Source: a virus | IMG/VR virus record: IMGVR_UViG_3300027734_000165 | Location: 1 to 36,725 of that record | Direction: 5' to 3' (one strand) | DNA: 36,725 bases | Part shown: piece by piece, positions 1 to 8,787 of the stretch | How the letters are laid out: each line of letters starts with the position of its first letter | How positions within the stretch are numbered: the stretch's first letter is position 1 | Made by a program: the position numbers and the translations under genes | The notes under the pieces: generated by a model | What the model was told of the DNA's origin: nothing | The model's database searches: none | Seen by the model: the letters and a program-made list of their open reading frames with translations, nothing else

Positions 1-156
1 ACCTTTTTTGAATTGTAGGTCTTTCTCATCAGAAATTACAGAGATATTATTCAAAGATACTATTATTTTGTCAATATCTTCTATCAAATCTTTCCACCCT
101 TGTTGAGACATCATCTCAAAACGAGCTTCGTAGTATTTTTGCAGTTCAGGAGTCAT
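1..156 (-). CDS. Partial small phage protein D, left-end copy (C-terminus off the edge)
   Basis: The start codon is at 156 on the minus strand and the frame stays open to base 1, so only the first 52 codons are present. The DNA matches the complete gene at 34885-35040 with two differences that I can find (near 100 and 144). The complete copy encodes 75 residues, highly charged and probably helical, ending in a repeated Leu/Glu pattern. Proteins like this occur beside head genes in podovirus-like phages, but I know no function. It follows gene A directly, stop against start. The truncation is a window-edge effect, not a mutation. Confidence 0.85.
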   Translation of the reverse strand, partial: MTPELQKYYEARFEMMSQQGWKDLIEDIDKIIVSLNNISVISDEKDLQFKKG

Positions 157-456
157 TTAAACTCCAATAGAGCCATTCATGTCAGCTTGGGACATTACCC
201 ATGCGTAACATTTAGCCAAGAAAGTTGCACCAGTTTGTGATTCAACTTCACTCAATGGGCAGTGGTATCTGCGGAATTCCACATCACGGGTGTCATCGTT
301 CTCAGGACGGGTTGCATAGCCAACAACATCTAGCATGACGCTATGACGACTGTCTGCATTGCGTGTGTAACTGATAGACGCAGTTGCTATGCGGAAGTAA
401 GCACCTGAGAATGGGATGCCGTATTGTGATTGTGTGAGGTCTAGTTGGATTGCCAT
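157..456 (-). CDS. Conserved small phage protein A, copy 1 (99 aa, function unknown)
   Basis: The 99-residue product begins MAIQLDL and contains the stretch YHCPLSEVE and a C-terminal FLAKCYAWVMSQ. It sits between fibre gene B and gene D in the late leftward block. I recognise it as a type of small protein common in uncultured tailed phages near fibre or head genes, without known role. A second copy lies at 35041-35340. The two differ at roughly one base in ten but at only about seven residues, so most changes are silent and both copies look selected. It has no signal peptide or membrane segment. A virion role is inference from position. Confidence 0.88.
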   Translation of the reverse strand: MAIQLDLTQSQYGIPFSGAYFRIATASISYTRNADSRHSVMLDVVGYATRPENDDTRDVEFRRYHCPLSEVESQTGATFLAKCYAWVMSQADMNGSIGV

Positions 457-471
457 GATATTTCCTTTAGG

Positions 472-1791
472 TTAAGCGTAATTTGTTTCTGTGGTTTGTA
501 TGGTAGCCACCCAACGGATATTGGTAGCGGCTGCTCCTGTGGCAGTTACTGCAAGTCCACCATTGGTTGTGTCTGCTGATAATGCTAATGTCCAAGCAGG
601 TACATTGCTAATAGCCGTGACAGTTGAAGCAACAAGTGTTGTTGTTCCTGCGTTTGCCTCTCTGCGAATCAAACCAGATACTTGCCAAGCGGCTGATGCT
701 GTTCCTCCAGATGCTTGTTGACGAGCAACAACTGTTCCTGTAAACGCATAAGCAGAATAATTAGCAAGAATAACTTGATTATTTGCATCTGCGGGTTGTA
801 AATCTGAAGTCAAAACAACAGCAATATTTGTTGTTGAGGCTTTTGCTAAAACATAAGTTGCAAATTGACAATCACCTTGTCCCGTAAATATAGTATATCC
901 ATAAGCATATTTACCTACAAGTTCAGCATTTGCATATGATCCAAGTGCTACTGCACCATTAATTGTGGCTTGACAACTATTGCCAATTGAAATTGTGTTA
1001 TTTGAAGTTGAAATTGGTGCTTGACCCAATGCAATTGAGTAACCACCTGAAGCCGTAGCTCTATACCCAATCGCTATTGCATGAGTGCTTCTTGCACCAT
1101 AGGTGCTTGTATTATTACCAATACCTGCCGCAAAAGAATTAGTACCAGAGGCATAAGAGCCTCCTAATGCCATAGCACCTGCACCTGTTACTGCTTGAGA
1201 GCCTGCATTTGCAGAGTTTCTTCCCAAAGCCATAGAGGCGGTAGAAGATGCGGTTGCCCCAACACCTATTGCAACAGAAGCACTACCACTTGCAGTTGAA
1301 CCACTCATTATTGCAATGGAATAATCTCCAGTAGCAATAGGTAATGCCGTTCCAACATCAAGGTTCTCAGCATAACCTCTCATGGTTTTTTTGTTGCCTG
1401 TTTCCCAGTTTGTACCATTACAAACAATTTGCATACCCTCACCACGCCTCAAAATGCGTGTTGTATATCCATCAATTGTTTCTGCGCCATTAGGATCAAT
1501 GGTAATAACATTTGTATTAGATGTAGAAGTATTCCAAATAACACAGTTAAAACCAGAACCCAATGTAGCGGCAGCAGTCAATGAAACAGTAAATGTGCCA
1601 CTTGTGCAGTTAATAATCTTACCCGCATCACCAGACACAACAGTGTAATTAGCAGTTTGGTTGCTAATTGTTAAAGTAGAACTACCACCACCGCCACCAA
1701 TGGCAGTACCATTTAAAAGCAGGCTAGTTCCATCACTACTTAAAACAACTGATGCGCCACTACCAGTATTGTTAATATTTACAGCACCCAT
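472..1791 (-). CDS. Fibre protein B with YadA-head-like repeats
   Basis: The 439-residue product has three parts. Residues about 1-135 form a beta-rich domain shared with gene C (motifs ITIDPNGAETIDG, RRGEG, KKTMRGYAEN). Residues about 150-290 are degenerate 14-residue repeats of the type S-x-AIG-x-x-ATASG, typical of trimeric autotransporter heads (Hep_Hag/YadA head). The C-terminal domain runs from about GQGDCQFA to WVATIQTTE. The likely role is a trimeric receptor-binding or tail-tip fibre. It lies 9 bases after paralogue C on the same strand. The right-end version of this locus lacks a separate B gene and instead joins a B-like C-terminus to C, so B looks gained or lost as a module. Confidence 0.85.
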   Translation of the reverse strand: MGAVNINNTGSGASVVLSSDGTSLLLNGTAIGGGGGSSTLTISNQTANYTVVSGDAGKIINCTSGTFTVSLTAAATLGSGFNCVIWNTSTSNTNVITIDPNGAETIDGYTTRILRRGEGMQIVCNGTNWETGNKKTMRGYAENLDVGTALPIATGDYSIAIMSGSTASGSASVAIGVGATASSTASMALGRNSANAGSQAVTGAGAMALGGSYASGTNSFAAGIGNNTSTYGARSTHAIAIGYRATASGGYSIALGQAPISTSNNTISIGNSCQATINGAVALGSYANAELVGKYAYGYTIFTGQGDCQFATYVLAKASTTNIAVVLTSDLQPADANNQVILANYSAYAFTGTVVARQQASGGTASAAWQVSGLIRREANAGTTTLVASTVTAISNVPAWTLALSADTTNGGLAVTATGAAATNIRWVATIQTTETNYA

Positions 1792-1800
1792 GATTTATCC

Positions 1801-3213
1801 TCAAGCATAAGTCACCTCAGAAGTTCGTATAGTAGCAACCCATTGAATGTTTACTGATGCAGCACCTGTAGCAGTCACCGCTAAACCTCCATTGGTTGTA
1901 TCAGCAGATAATGTTAAATCCCATGCTGAAGCACCCGCAGTTTTACTTAACACATTGATGTTAAAAGAGCCTAAAACAGTTGATGCGGCAGTTGCATCAC
2001 GCAAGATTGCACCTTTGATTTCCCAGGCGGCATAGTTACTTCCACCTGATGCTTGTTGTCTTGCAATGATTGTTCCGCTAAAAGCAAAGGCAGAATTGTT
2101 TGGCAGAATAACTTGATTTGTAGAACTAGCAGCAGCACCATCAGATGTTGCAACTACTGGTGTTGCAGAGGTTGTAGAGGCACGAAGGATAGTTACTCCA
2201 TATTGAGCATCACCTTGACCTGCAAAAAATCCACCAGCGTAATTATATTTGCCATAAACAGAAGAAACTGCTCCTGCTCCAAGAGCAACAGAATACCTAT
2301 AATCTGTTCTTGCTCCATCGCCAATAGCAATTGAACTTGCTCCACTAGCAGTAGGATTGGTAACGTAATAGTTATTTCCAATACAAACCGCACCTAAAGC
2401 ACTTGCAGTAGCTCCAGCACCTATTGCTAAAGTATTGGCGGCATTTGATGTTGATGTATCACCAATTGCAACAGCACTAGTTGCGCTTGCAGTTGCTCTT
2501 CGACCAAGTGCAATACTATTTGTACTTTTAGCCCCATAAGTACTTGTTCCGTTGGCTGCTACATGAACAGCAAACGAATCAGCTCCTGATGCGTAAGAAT
2601 TACCTAATGCTATTGCTCCTGCGCCTGTAGCAGTTGTTGCAGTGTATCCACCCGATCCACCACCTAAAGCTAATGAATAGTCAGAACCAGCGGTTGCAAC
2701 ATAACCGCCCGCCATTGCACCCGTACCAGAAGCAGTGCAAGTGTATCCAACAGCAATAGAGTCTTGACCTGATGCATTTGATGCCCCACCTACAGCAGTA
2801 CCACCACTTCCTGCGGCAGATGCTCTTGTATAACTAATAGGGATATTTTCTGCATATCCACGCATTGTCTTTTTATTACCTGTTTGCCAATTTGTGCCAT
2901 CACAGATAATTTGTGTTCCCTCACCCCTACGGAGAATTACAGTAGTTCTTCCATCAATTGTTTCAGCACCATTAGGGTCAATAGTTATTACATCCGTAGA
3001 AACTGTAGATGTATTCCAAATAAAACAATTGAAACCTCTGGTAAAACTACTAGCAGGCGCAATTGAAATAGTATAAACACCAGATGTAGAGTTAATAATA
3101 AAGTTGCTATCACTAGGCGTTACTATATATGCCGCAGTAATGTTCTTTATCTGCAAGTTTCCTAATGGTTGAACCGCATAGTTAAATGCGGCTAACTGGT
3201 TACTCGCACTCAT
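1801..3213 (-). CDS. Fibre protein C with YadA-head-like repeats
   Basis: The 470-residue paralogue of B begins MSASNQLAAFNYAVQ and has the same N-terminal beta domain (ITIDPNGAETIDGRTT). It then has an extended run of S-x-ALG/AIG repeats separated by TATG or TASG spacers, and a C-terminal domain ending WVATIRTSEVTYA. The repeats match the family pattern of YadA-type trimeric heads, which fold as left-handed parallel beta-rolls. The start overlaps the stop of the preceding gene by one base (TAATG). DNA from about 2204 to 3186 recurs identically at the right end of the window. The gene is probably a host-recognition fibre; the receptor cannot be read from sequence. Confidence 0.86.
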   Translation of the reverse strand: MSASNQLAAFNYAVQPLGNLQIKNITAAYIVTPSDSNFIINSTSGVYTISIAPASSFTRGFNCFIWNTSTVSTDVITIDPNGAETIDGRTTVILRRGEGTQIICDGTNWQTGNKKTMRGYAENIPISYTRASAAGSGGTAVGGASNASGQDSIAVGYTCTASGTGAMAGGYVATAGSDYSLALGGGSGGYTATTATGAGAIALGNSYASGADSFAVHVAANGTSTYGAKSTNSIALGRRATASATSAVAIGDTSTSNAANTLAIGAGATASALGAVCIGNNYYVTNPTASGASSIAIGDGARTDYRYSVALGAGAVSSVYGKYNYAGGFFAGQGDAQYGVTILRASTTSATPVVATSDGAAASSTNQVILPNNSAFAFSGTIIARQQASGGSNYAAWEIKGAILRDATAASTVLGSFNINVLSKTAGASAWDLTLSADTTNGGLAVTATGAASVNIQWVATIRTSEVTYA

Positions 3214-3695
3214 CAGTAATCTCCACCAACTGCTTGTACTGCAATGGCGATATTAGTGCCACCAGCCGCTACAGTTGTACCCGCATAAATACGATAACTA
3301 GCAGGTAAGTTAAGACCACCTGTAGGTACTGGCAAAGCATAAACTGTAAGTGCTGTTGTTCCAAGAGCAGTTACCGCAGTAGCAGGCAAGGCCACCTCAC
3401 CTAAAAAGATGTTGTTTCCCGCAGTAGTATTTGCTGATCCGTTGTTCATCCAAAAACGAACTACAGTTGCCGCTGATGTACCTGATGCCGTTGCACCATT
3501 GGTAGAACTAAAACGACAAGTAATCTGGTCAACACGAGAACCATTAGCCCCTGCCGTATAAACAAGTGCCATTGGTGTTCCAACTGCTTCAGTACCATCA
3601 AAGGCTTTGGTATTGGTCATTGCAGTACTAAGTACGGCATTCAATGCCCCTACATTAGGGGTTTGGGAAAATATAGGGGTTGCTGTTACTGGCAT
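3213..3695 (-). CDS. Small virion protein of the fibre module (160 aa)
   Basis: The product begins MPVTATPIFSQTPN and is rich in Ala, Thr, Gly and Val, with a central VYTAGANGSRVDQI segment typical of small beta-sandwich phage structural proteins. It has no membrane segment or catalytic motif. It lies between the Mtd_N-type fibre and fibre C, with a one-base overlap to C, so it is probably co-translated with the fibres. A role as fibre accessory, decoration or adhesin domain is inferred from composition and place. I know similar proteins in uncultured tailed phages but no experimentally assigned function. Confidence 0.8.
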   Translation of the reverse strand: MPVTATPIFSQTPNVGALNAVLSTAMTNTKAFDGTEAVGTPMALVYTAGANGSRVDQITCRFSSTNGATASGTSAATVVRFWMNNGSANTTAGNNIFLGEVALPATAVTALGTTALTVYALPVPTGGLNLPASYRIYAGTTVAAGGTNIAIAVQAVGGDY

Positions 3696-3697
3696 GG

Positions 3698-5026
3698 TTA
3701 GAATCCTCCGAAATTATTTGCTAGGTAGATGTTAGCGCCTGCACTGCTACCGCCTCCACCACCGCCCGTTGATGCTATGGTAATTGATCCTGAAGCATTT
3801 GTAATTGTAATGTTTGAGCCAGCAGTCAATGTTGTACGAGTAAAGCCAGTTCCGTTGCCAATATCCAACGCTCCATTCGCAGGAGTAGATGTCAAACCAG
3901 TTCCACCATTGGCTACCGCAACTGTTCCTGTCACATTTGAGGCAGTGCCAGTTGTGTTTTGATTCAATGTAGGAACATCTGCGGCTTGGATTGTGGACAT
4001 CACCACATTTGTGCCATTACCACGCAGATAAGAACCACTTGTAACCGCACCAGCAAAGGCATTCATTGCTAGTTGTGCAGTTGTTTGACCAGAACCACCA
4101 TTAGCTAATGCTACAGTGCCAGTGACGTTAGAAGCAGTACCAGTTGTATTCTGATTTAACGTAGGAATATCGTTAGCAACAATAGCCCTGAATGTAGGAG
4201 AACCAGAAGAACCATTAGGCGCTGCTAAGACAAAATTAGCAGTCTTAGAAGCATAAGGATTCTGGGTATCTCCGTAGTTTGCTGCCAGGCTAATTGCAGG
4301 AGTTGTACCACCACTAGAGACAACTGGTGAAGTACCAGTAACCGAAGTGACAGTACCAGAGTTAGTAGCCGCAATAGAGATTGAGCCACCGCCATTGGTG
4401 ATAGAAATACCACTACCAGCAGTCAAAGTAGCTTTGGTAAGTGTATTTCCTGTACTGTTGCCAATTAACAACTGTCCGTCAGTGTAGGTTGTTTGTCCTG
4501 TACCGCCAGAAGTTATTGCCAAAGTTGCTGATAGACCAGCCGCAGTTCCTGTTGTATTTTGGTTAAAAGTTGGGAAGGAAGTAAGTGAAGCAGCAGAGCC
4601 ATTAGGTGCTAGAACGTCAGTTCCAATAACCAAACCAAGAGATGCTCTACCAGTAGCCGCTACTAAGTTAGTCGAACCACCATCCCACTGTCTTCTCTCA
4701 GAATAAGCAGAATCCCAAGTAGTTTGACTCGAAGTTGTAGGGATAGAGTATCCCGCTTGTAGAGAAACAGCCAATGTCCCAGAGCTTGTGATCGGTGAGC
4801 CAGCTACTGACAAACCAGTAGGAACAGACATGGCAACAGAGGTAACAGTTCCTGAACCGCCACCACCTGTACTTAGATAAGACAGTGAAGTCCAAGAACT
4901 TGAGCCGTTACCTACTTTTAGCTTTGCTGTATCTTTTTCAAGACCTAATTCACCCTCTGCAAGAGTAGGGTTAGTAGATGTCCAGTCAGCCGCTAAACCA
5001 CGCCTGAGTTGTATTTGAATCGCCAT
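3698..5026 (-). CDS. Tail fibre with Mtd_N-like N-terminal domain
   Basis: The 442-residue product opens with MAIQIQLRRGLAADW, then LAEGELGLEKDTAKLKVG and WTSLSYL. This is the pattern of the N-terminal domain of Bordetella phage major tropism determinant (Mtd_N), which attaches many fibres to the virion. The rest is a Thr/Ser/Gly/Asn-rich shaft in which modules of the form LNQNTTGTASNVTGTVA recur at least three times. The C-terminus is short and Gly-rich (GGGGGSSAGANIYLANNFGGF). There is no C-type lectin variable domain like that of Mtd itself, and no reverse transcriptase is present. It overlaps the collagen-like gene by one base (TAATG). A fibre assignment is secure; the receptor is unknown. 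Confidence 0.86.
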   Translation of the reverse strand: MAIQIQLRRGLAADWTSTNPTLAEGELGLEKDTAKLKVGNGSSSWTSLSYLSTGGGGSGTVTSVAMSVPTGLSVAGSPITSSGTLAVSLQAGYSIPTTSSQTTWDSAYSERRQWDGGSTNLVAATGRASLGLVIGTDVLAPNGSAASLTSFPTFNQNTTGTAAGLSATLAITSGGTGQTTYTDGQLLIGNSTGNTLTKATLTAGSGISITNGGGSISIAATNSGTVTSVTGTSPVVSSGGTTPAISLAANYGDTQNPYASKTANFVLAAPNGSSGSPTFRAIVANDIPTLNQNTTGTASNVTGTVALANGGSGQTTAQLAMNAFAGAVTSGSYLRGNGTNVVMSTIQAADVPTLNQNTTGTASNVTGTVAVANGGTGLTSTPANGALDIGNGTGFTRTTLTAGSNITITNASGSITIASTGGGGGGSSAGANIYLANNFGGF

Positions 5027-5511
5027 TAAATGCCTCCTGCATCAATTGGTGTTGTGCCACCATAGACGCTATTTGGAGCACCGCCATCAAGATTGGCAAA
5101 TGCTTCACCATTTACACCAGATACGCCAGCAGCGCCTTGTGGCCCACGCTCACCTTTTTCACCAACAACGTCACCAACATTGATAACTTTGCCATCAGAA
5201 AAGGTAACTATTAGTGAGCCATCAAAATCTATTTTGGTACTGACAATGGAGACACCATCTTCTCCATCTTTTCCATCAGAACCATCTTTTCCGTCTACGC
5301 CATCTTTACCATTTATGCCATCAGCACCACGCTCACCTTGTGAGCCTTGATCGCCTTTATCACCTTTTTCACCCTGTGGGCCTTGAAGTTTTTGAACTTC
5401 TTGAACATGAGTTTCAAGTTTTGGCAGCTTCTTATCAAGCAAAATAGCCAATGCAGACAACTTTGCATCAGTTGACGCATCTGATAGCAGTATCTGCTTA
5501 ATGTCCATCAT
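5026..5511 (-). CDS. Collagen-like virion protein (161 aa)
   Basis: A helical N-terminus of about 45 residues (MMDIKQILLSDASTDAKLSA, then a Lys/Glu/Gln-rich stretch) is followed by about 14 uninterrupted Gly-x-y triplets (GPQGEKGDKGDQG then repeated GKDG). A short beta segment (SIVSTKIDFDGSLIVTFSDG), a second Gly-x-y stretch (GEKGERGPQGAAG) and a C-terminal tail complete it. Collagen triplets in phage proteins form trimeric stalks. It overlaps the portal stop by four bases (ATGA) and the fibre start by one, so it probably contributes a trimeric spacer to the adhesion apparatus. Attachment to the downstream Mtd_N fibre is inference. Confidence 0.87.
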   Translation of the reverse strand: MMDIKQILLSDASTDAKLSALAILLDKKLPKLETHVQEVQKLQGPQGEKGDKGDQGSQGERGADGINGKDGVDGKDGSDGKDGEDGVSIVSTKIDFDGSLIVTFSDGKVINVGDVVGEKGERGPQGAAGVSGVNGEAFANLDGGAPNSVYGGTTPIDAGGI

Positions 5512-7526
5512 TGACCAATAATGCTTTTAAGGAACTCATTATCTGTTGTTTTTTGCTTATCACTCTTAGAGTTTTGCAATTCAACAACTTTTAACTTGTT
5601 TTCGATGTCTTTTTCTTTCAACATCAACTCAGCAATCTTGACTCGCTTATTGAACTCTTGCTCAGCAAGTAAATCGTTGTTTGGAAGGTTTTTAGTAGCC
5701 GCTGCCAGTGTCTTTGCTTGCAATTCTTGTGGCATTAACTGAACTTCAGTCATCAATTTAGCCGCTTCAGCACGATTTTGCTCTGCTTGGGTAGTCTGAA
5801 CAGCAATCTGAGCCTGTGCAGCTTGCAAAGCAAGTTGTTGTTGAGCTTGTTGGGCTTGTTGAGCCTGTGGATCAGGTTTAGCCATCTCATCCAACATCTG
5901 AATCAACTCATATCTGTTAGACAGTGATGAATTAGCCATGATTCCCTTCAGAATCACAGGCAAAACAGGTGTATTTGGGCCAAGAGTCTGCAACAAAGAG
6001 ATAAATTGCTGTTGTTCATGCTCTCTAGCGATAATTCCAAGTGCCGCAGTCGGAATAAACTTCATGTCAACAGTAGGATAACGCTCAGGGTCAAACTGCA
6101 TATAGCGATATGCTGCTTTACTGATAAACGGAATCATAAAGTCTTCTTGGAAGTTGACCAATGTACGCTTGTACTTCTTGATAATCGAGGCAACAGCCAT
6201 CGAAATACCGCCCTGACCTGCATCTCTAGACACAGCACTGACCATTCCTTGAGAATCTAGTGTTCCAGTAGCTTGAAGGAGCATTCTTTCAAACTCTTTG
6301 GCAGTTGACAGGTTAGAACCATCAGTATTACCAAACTTAAACGGGAACAGAATCTCATTTGGATTGCCGTTTGTCAGGATTGCCTTGCCTGGCTTAACCT
6401 CAAACTTAGCACCACGAGGCAGGCGTGTGGCATCCATAGCAATCATGGGGCTTGTTGTGAGCGCCAATGAGTCTAAGTGGCTACGAACTTGGGCATCAAT
6501 AGCCTTTTGTGAGTTGTAAGCCTTCTCAACAGTGCCACGACCCAACAAACGATTAGGAACTGTATCGTCTTGATAAGCCAGAATTGGCCTATCTTTCATC
6601 ATGTAAGGATTCTTTTCTGCTTTTAACAGAGTTCCATCGTTGGCAATGACGACAATAGCCTCAACCAGATCAGAATACTCATCTTGAACAGAGTCTTCAG
6701 GGAACAAGTCCTCTATCTCTTCTTCGTTTTCTAGTTGTTCAATGTACTCTCTAGGAACTAATCCGTAGTAAGTTAAAAGTTTTACTTTATCGTCTTCGTA
6801 TTGAGTAACTTCTTGGGTAGGCTCTAAGTCGCTATCCATAGAGTCAGTGCTGATCTCTACCTTGCGATAGATGCCATCTTCTTGACCTTTAACGATCTTG
6901 TGGATAGAGACATACTTCTCAATAGCCACACCCATGCAGTCCTCAATGGTTGTTCCATTAGGGTCAAACAAGAAGTTACGGGGGTTAACAGGAACAATCT
7001 TGACTGCGATTCGGTCTTGTTCTACAACTCCAATAGCCGCTTGACCAGTTTGACCAGGTATGGGTTGGGTAGAAGGAACATAGACCTTCTCTGTTTTGAC
7101 AACAATCTCACCGATTCCAGTACCATAGAGTTCAGCAAGAAGCTCAATCTGGTCAATAGACTTCCTGATCTTATCTACTTTGAAGTCTTCCATGAGTTGT
7201 GCTTTTAAAGCAGCAACATCTAAAGGATTGTTATTGACATCACGAATATCGTCTTGAATGTCAAAGAACTCACCCTGACCAAAGATAGCTTCCATGATCT
7301 CGGCATGGCGTGTTTCTACGGCTTGTTGGGTAGCGGGAGTAACGATTCTAGAACGCTCAGAATCACGGGTTTTGTCTTGGATGTCCCACTCACCATTGAA
7401 GATACGCTCATACTCTAGCCAATCAGATAGGTAGTTAGTATCTCGATAATCTCGCCAACGATCACAATGGTTAACCACAAAAGAGACTAACTCTTTATCT
7501 GAATCTGTCGGCTCTTGGAATTCCAT
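5508..7526 (-). CDS. Portal protein
   Basis: The 672-residue protein lies directly downstream of the large terminase (1 base between them), the usual place for a portal. The N-terminus carries a WRDYRDTNYLSDWLEYERIFNGEW region and ETRHAEIMEAIFG. The middle has the portal-type stretch IVPVNPRNFLFDPNGTT and a helical clip/stem region. The C-terminal 120 residues are a Gln/Ala-rich probable coiled coil (QQAQQAQQQLALQAAQAQ), as in the long barrel portals of podoviruses. Size and style resemble SU10/P22-type portals. It should form the dodecameric DNA channel of the procapsid, and function is assigned with good confidence. Confidence 0.88.
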   Translation of the reverse strand: MEFQEPTDSDKELVSFVVNHCDRWRDYRDTNYLSDWLEYERIFNGEWDIQDKTRDSERSRIVTPATQQAVETRHAEIMEAIFGQGEFFDIQDDIRDVNNNPLDVAALKAQLMEDFKVDKIRKSIDQIELLAELYGTGIGEIVVKTEKVYVPSTQPIPGQTGQAAIGVVEQDRIAVKIVPVNPRNFLFDPNGTTIEDCMGVAIEKYVSIHKIVKGQEDGIYRKVEISTDSMDSDLEPTQEVTQYEDDKVKLLTYYGLVPREYIEQLENEEEIEDLFPEDSVQDEYSDLVEAIVVIANDGTLLKAEKNPYMMKDRPILAYQDDTVPNRLLGRGTVEKAYNSQKAIDAQVRSHLDSLALTTSPMIAMDATRLPRGAKFEVKPGKAILTNGNPNEILFPFKFGNTDGSNLSTAKEFERMLLQATGTLDSQGMVSAVSRDAGQGGISMAVASIIKKYKRTLVNFQEDFMIPFISKAAYRYMQFDPERYPTVDMKFIPTAALGIIAREHEQQQFISLLQTLGPNTPVLPVILKGIMANSSLSNRYELIQMLDEMAKPDPQAQQAQQAQQQLALQAAQAQIAVQTTQAEQNRAEAAKLMTEVQLMPQELQAKTLAAATKNLPNNDLLAEQEFNKRVKIAELMLKEKDIENKLKVVELQNSKSDKQKTTDNEFLKSIIGQ

Positions 7527-7527
7527 T

Positions 7528-8787
7528 CTATACCCCTGAAATAATATCTATCGGTTGCCATTCCTCGCTCTCATCTTCTTCCATATAAGATGTCACAGCA
7601 AGCTGGTCAATGTAACTAAGAGAGTCAGGAAGGTCATCGTGAACCCCTTGTGCGGGAAACAGGATTAACTGGTCTACAAACTCATCCCAATCTTCCTCTG
7701 AATTTAACACAATTCTGCCATGTTCGAACCTACCTTGTAAAGCCCAGATTATCCTATCTGCTTTTTTTCTATTCCCATGCGTTAAATCCACAATATGGGC
7801 AAAGGTGTTGTTCTTTCTCATTAAGTCGCTCAGATAGGGTAAAACAGCGTTCTTTAACGCCCCCCTCTCTATCCCCACGCTAATAGGTCTGTAGTCTCGA
7901 ATAGCTATCAGTATCTTAGAGGCGGTCTCTCGGATGTCCCATCTTCCGTGTTCAATCTTCTCAACAAACCACTTCCCATCATCAGTCACCTTAACGATAG
8001 AGATAGCAGACTCGTCCAGACGCTTCTTAGAATTGGCTGCTTGTTTGGCAACTTCCTCAAATCCCGCTAGGTCAACAGCAATGAAATACGACCCGTAATC
8101 AGGTCTTACCCCGTATTTAATCCACTCTTCTTTAAAGATGTCAGAACCCGCATTGGTGAAACTTGCCATAAACTCTTGTTTAAAAGCAAAGGAACTTAGC
8201 GTCTTCTTAGCTGAGTCTATCTCTGTTTGGTCAATCAAAGGGTTATCAGCAGTGGTGAAATGCCATGACTTCCAATCAGGATCATTCCCATTCTCACCCA
8301 ACTTATAGGTATCGTAGAACCAATTACGACCTTTAGGAGTCCCAATAAAGAGCGCTCTACCCTTCTTGTCAGACAGAGAAGCCCGTATAACCTGTTCCCA
8401 GGCCTCTGGCTTAATGTCTGCTACCTCATCTAGCACCGCATAGGTTAAAGACACACCACGAAGGGTATCAGGTCTATCCGCACCACGAACGTATATCCTA
8501 GCCCCGTTTATCAGGGTAATGTCTAGGTTGTTCACATGACTGCTCTGAATAACCTCTCTACCAAGGTCTAACAGCAAGTCCCAGATAATCTGTCTTGACT
8601 GTCCCATCGTTGGACTCACGTAAAGCACCGCAGAGCCTTGTGGACACTTGAGTCCTTCAATCAGTAGGGTAACTGCCGCCATCCTAGACTTACCACACCT
8701 ACGCCCAGCAGCCACAACCTTGAACCTTGTTTTATCAGCAAAGACCTGTTGTTGCCAAGGAAGTAGACTAAAGTTTAAATCAGCCAT
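7528..8787 (-). CDS. terL: Terminase large subunit
   Basis: The 419-residue product has the packaging-motor architecture. The Walker A motif GRRCGKS is at residues 28-34. The Walker B with catalytic acid, TYAVLDEVADI, has Asp-Glu at 120-121. A coupling motif, FIGTPKGRN, is near 148. The nuclease domain starts at YFIAVDLAG (Asp239), has a further acidic cluster at GIERGA, and ends with HDDLPDSLSY. It belongs to the Terminase_6 type. The start overlaps the small-subunit stop by eight bases, and the portal follows immediately. It drives ATP-dependent DNA translocation into the procapsid and cuts the concatemer. Confidence 0.93.
   Translation of the reverse strand: MADLNFSLLPWQQQVFADKTRFKVVAAGRRCGKSRMAAVTLLIEGLKCPQGSAVLYVSPTMGQSRQIIWDLLLDLGREVIQSSHVNNLDITLINGARIYVRGADRPDTLRGVSLTYAVLDEVADIKPEAWEQVIRASLSDKKGRALFIGTPKGRNWFYDTYKLGENGNDPDWKSWHFTTADNPLIDQTEIDSAKKTLSSFAFKQEFMASFTNAGSDIFKEEWIKYGVRPDYGSYFIAVDLAGFEEVAKQAANSKKRLDESAISIVKVTDDGKWFVEKIEHGRWDIRETASKILIAIRDYRPISVGIERGALKNAVLPYLSDLMRKNNTFAHIVDLTHGNRKKADRIIWALQGRFEHGRIVLNSEEDWDEFVDQLILFPAQGVHDDLPDSLSYIDQLAVTSYMEEDESEEWQPIDIISGV

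Larger units (their letters stand above)
1..3186. repeat. Left version of the duplicated end locus (D-A-B-C)
   Basis: This region corresponds to 34885-36725 but is 1345 bases longer, about one fibre gene. Alignment by eye: D nearly identical, A about 10 percent different, the C-terminal part of B against the right-end chimera more diverged, and 2204-3186 identical. Confidence 0.85.

Noticed and set aside
472-3213. Diversity-generating retroelement with B, C and the chimera as variable repeats
   Set aside because: No reverse transcriptase or Avd-like gene is in the window. Differences between copies are not confined to adenines and are largely silent. Recombination between paralogues explains them better.
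5093-5350. Plus-strand frame opposite the collagen-like gene (Pro/Ser-rich)
   Set aside because: It is the mirror of Gly-x-y codons on the coding strand and has no ribosome site or neighbours on that strand.
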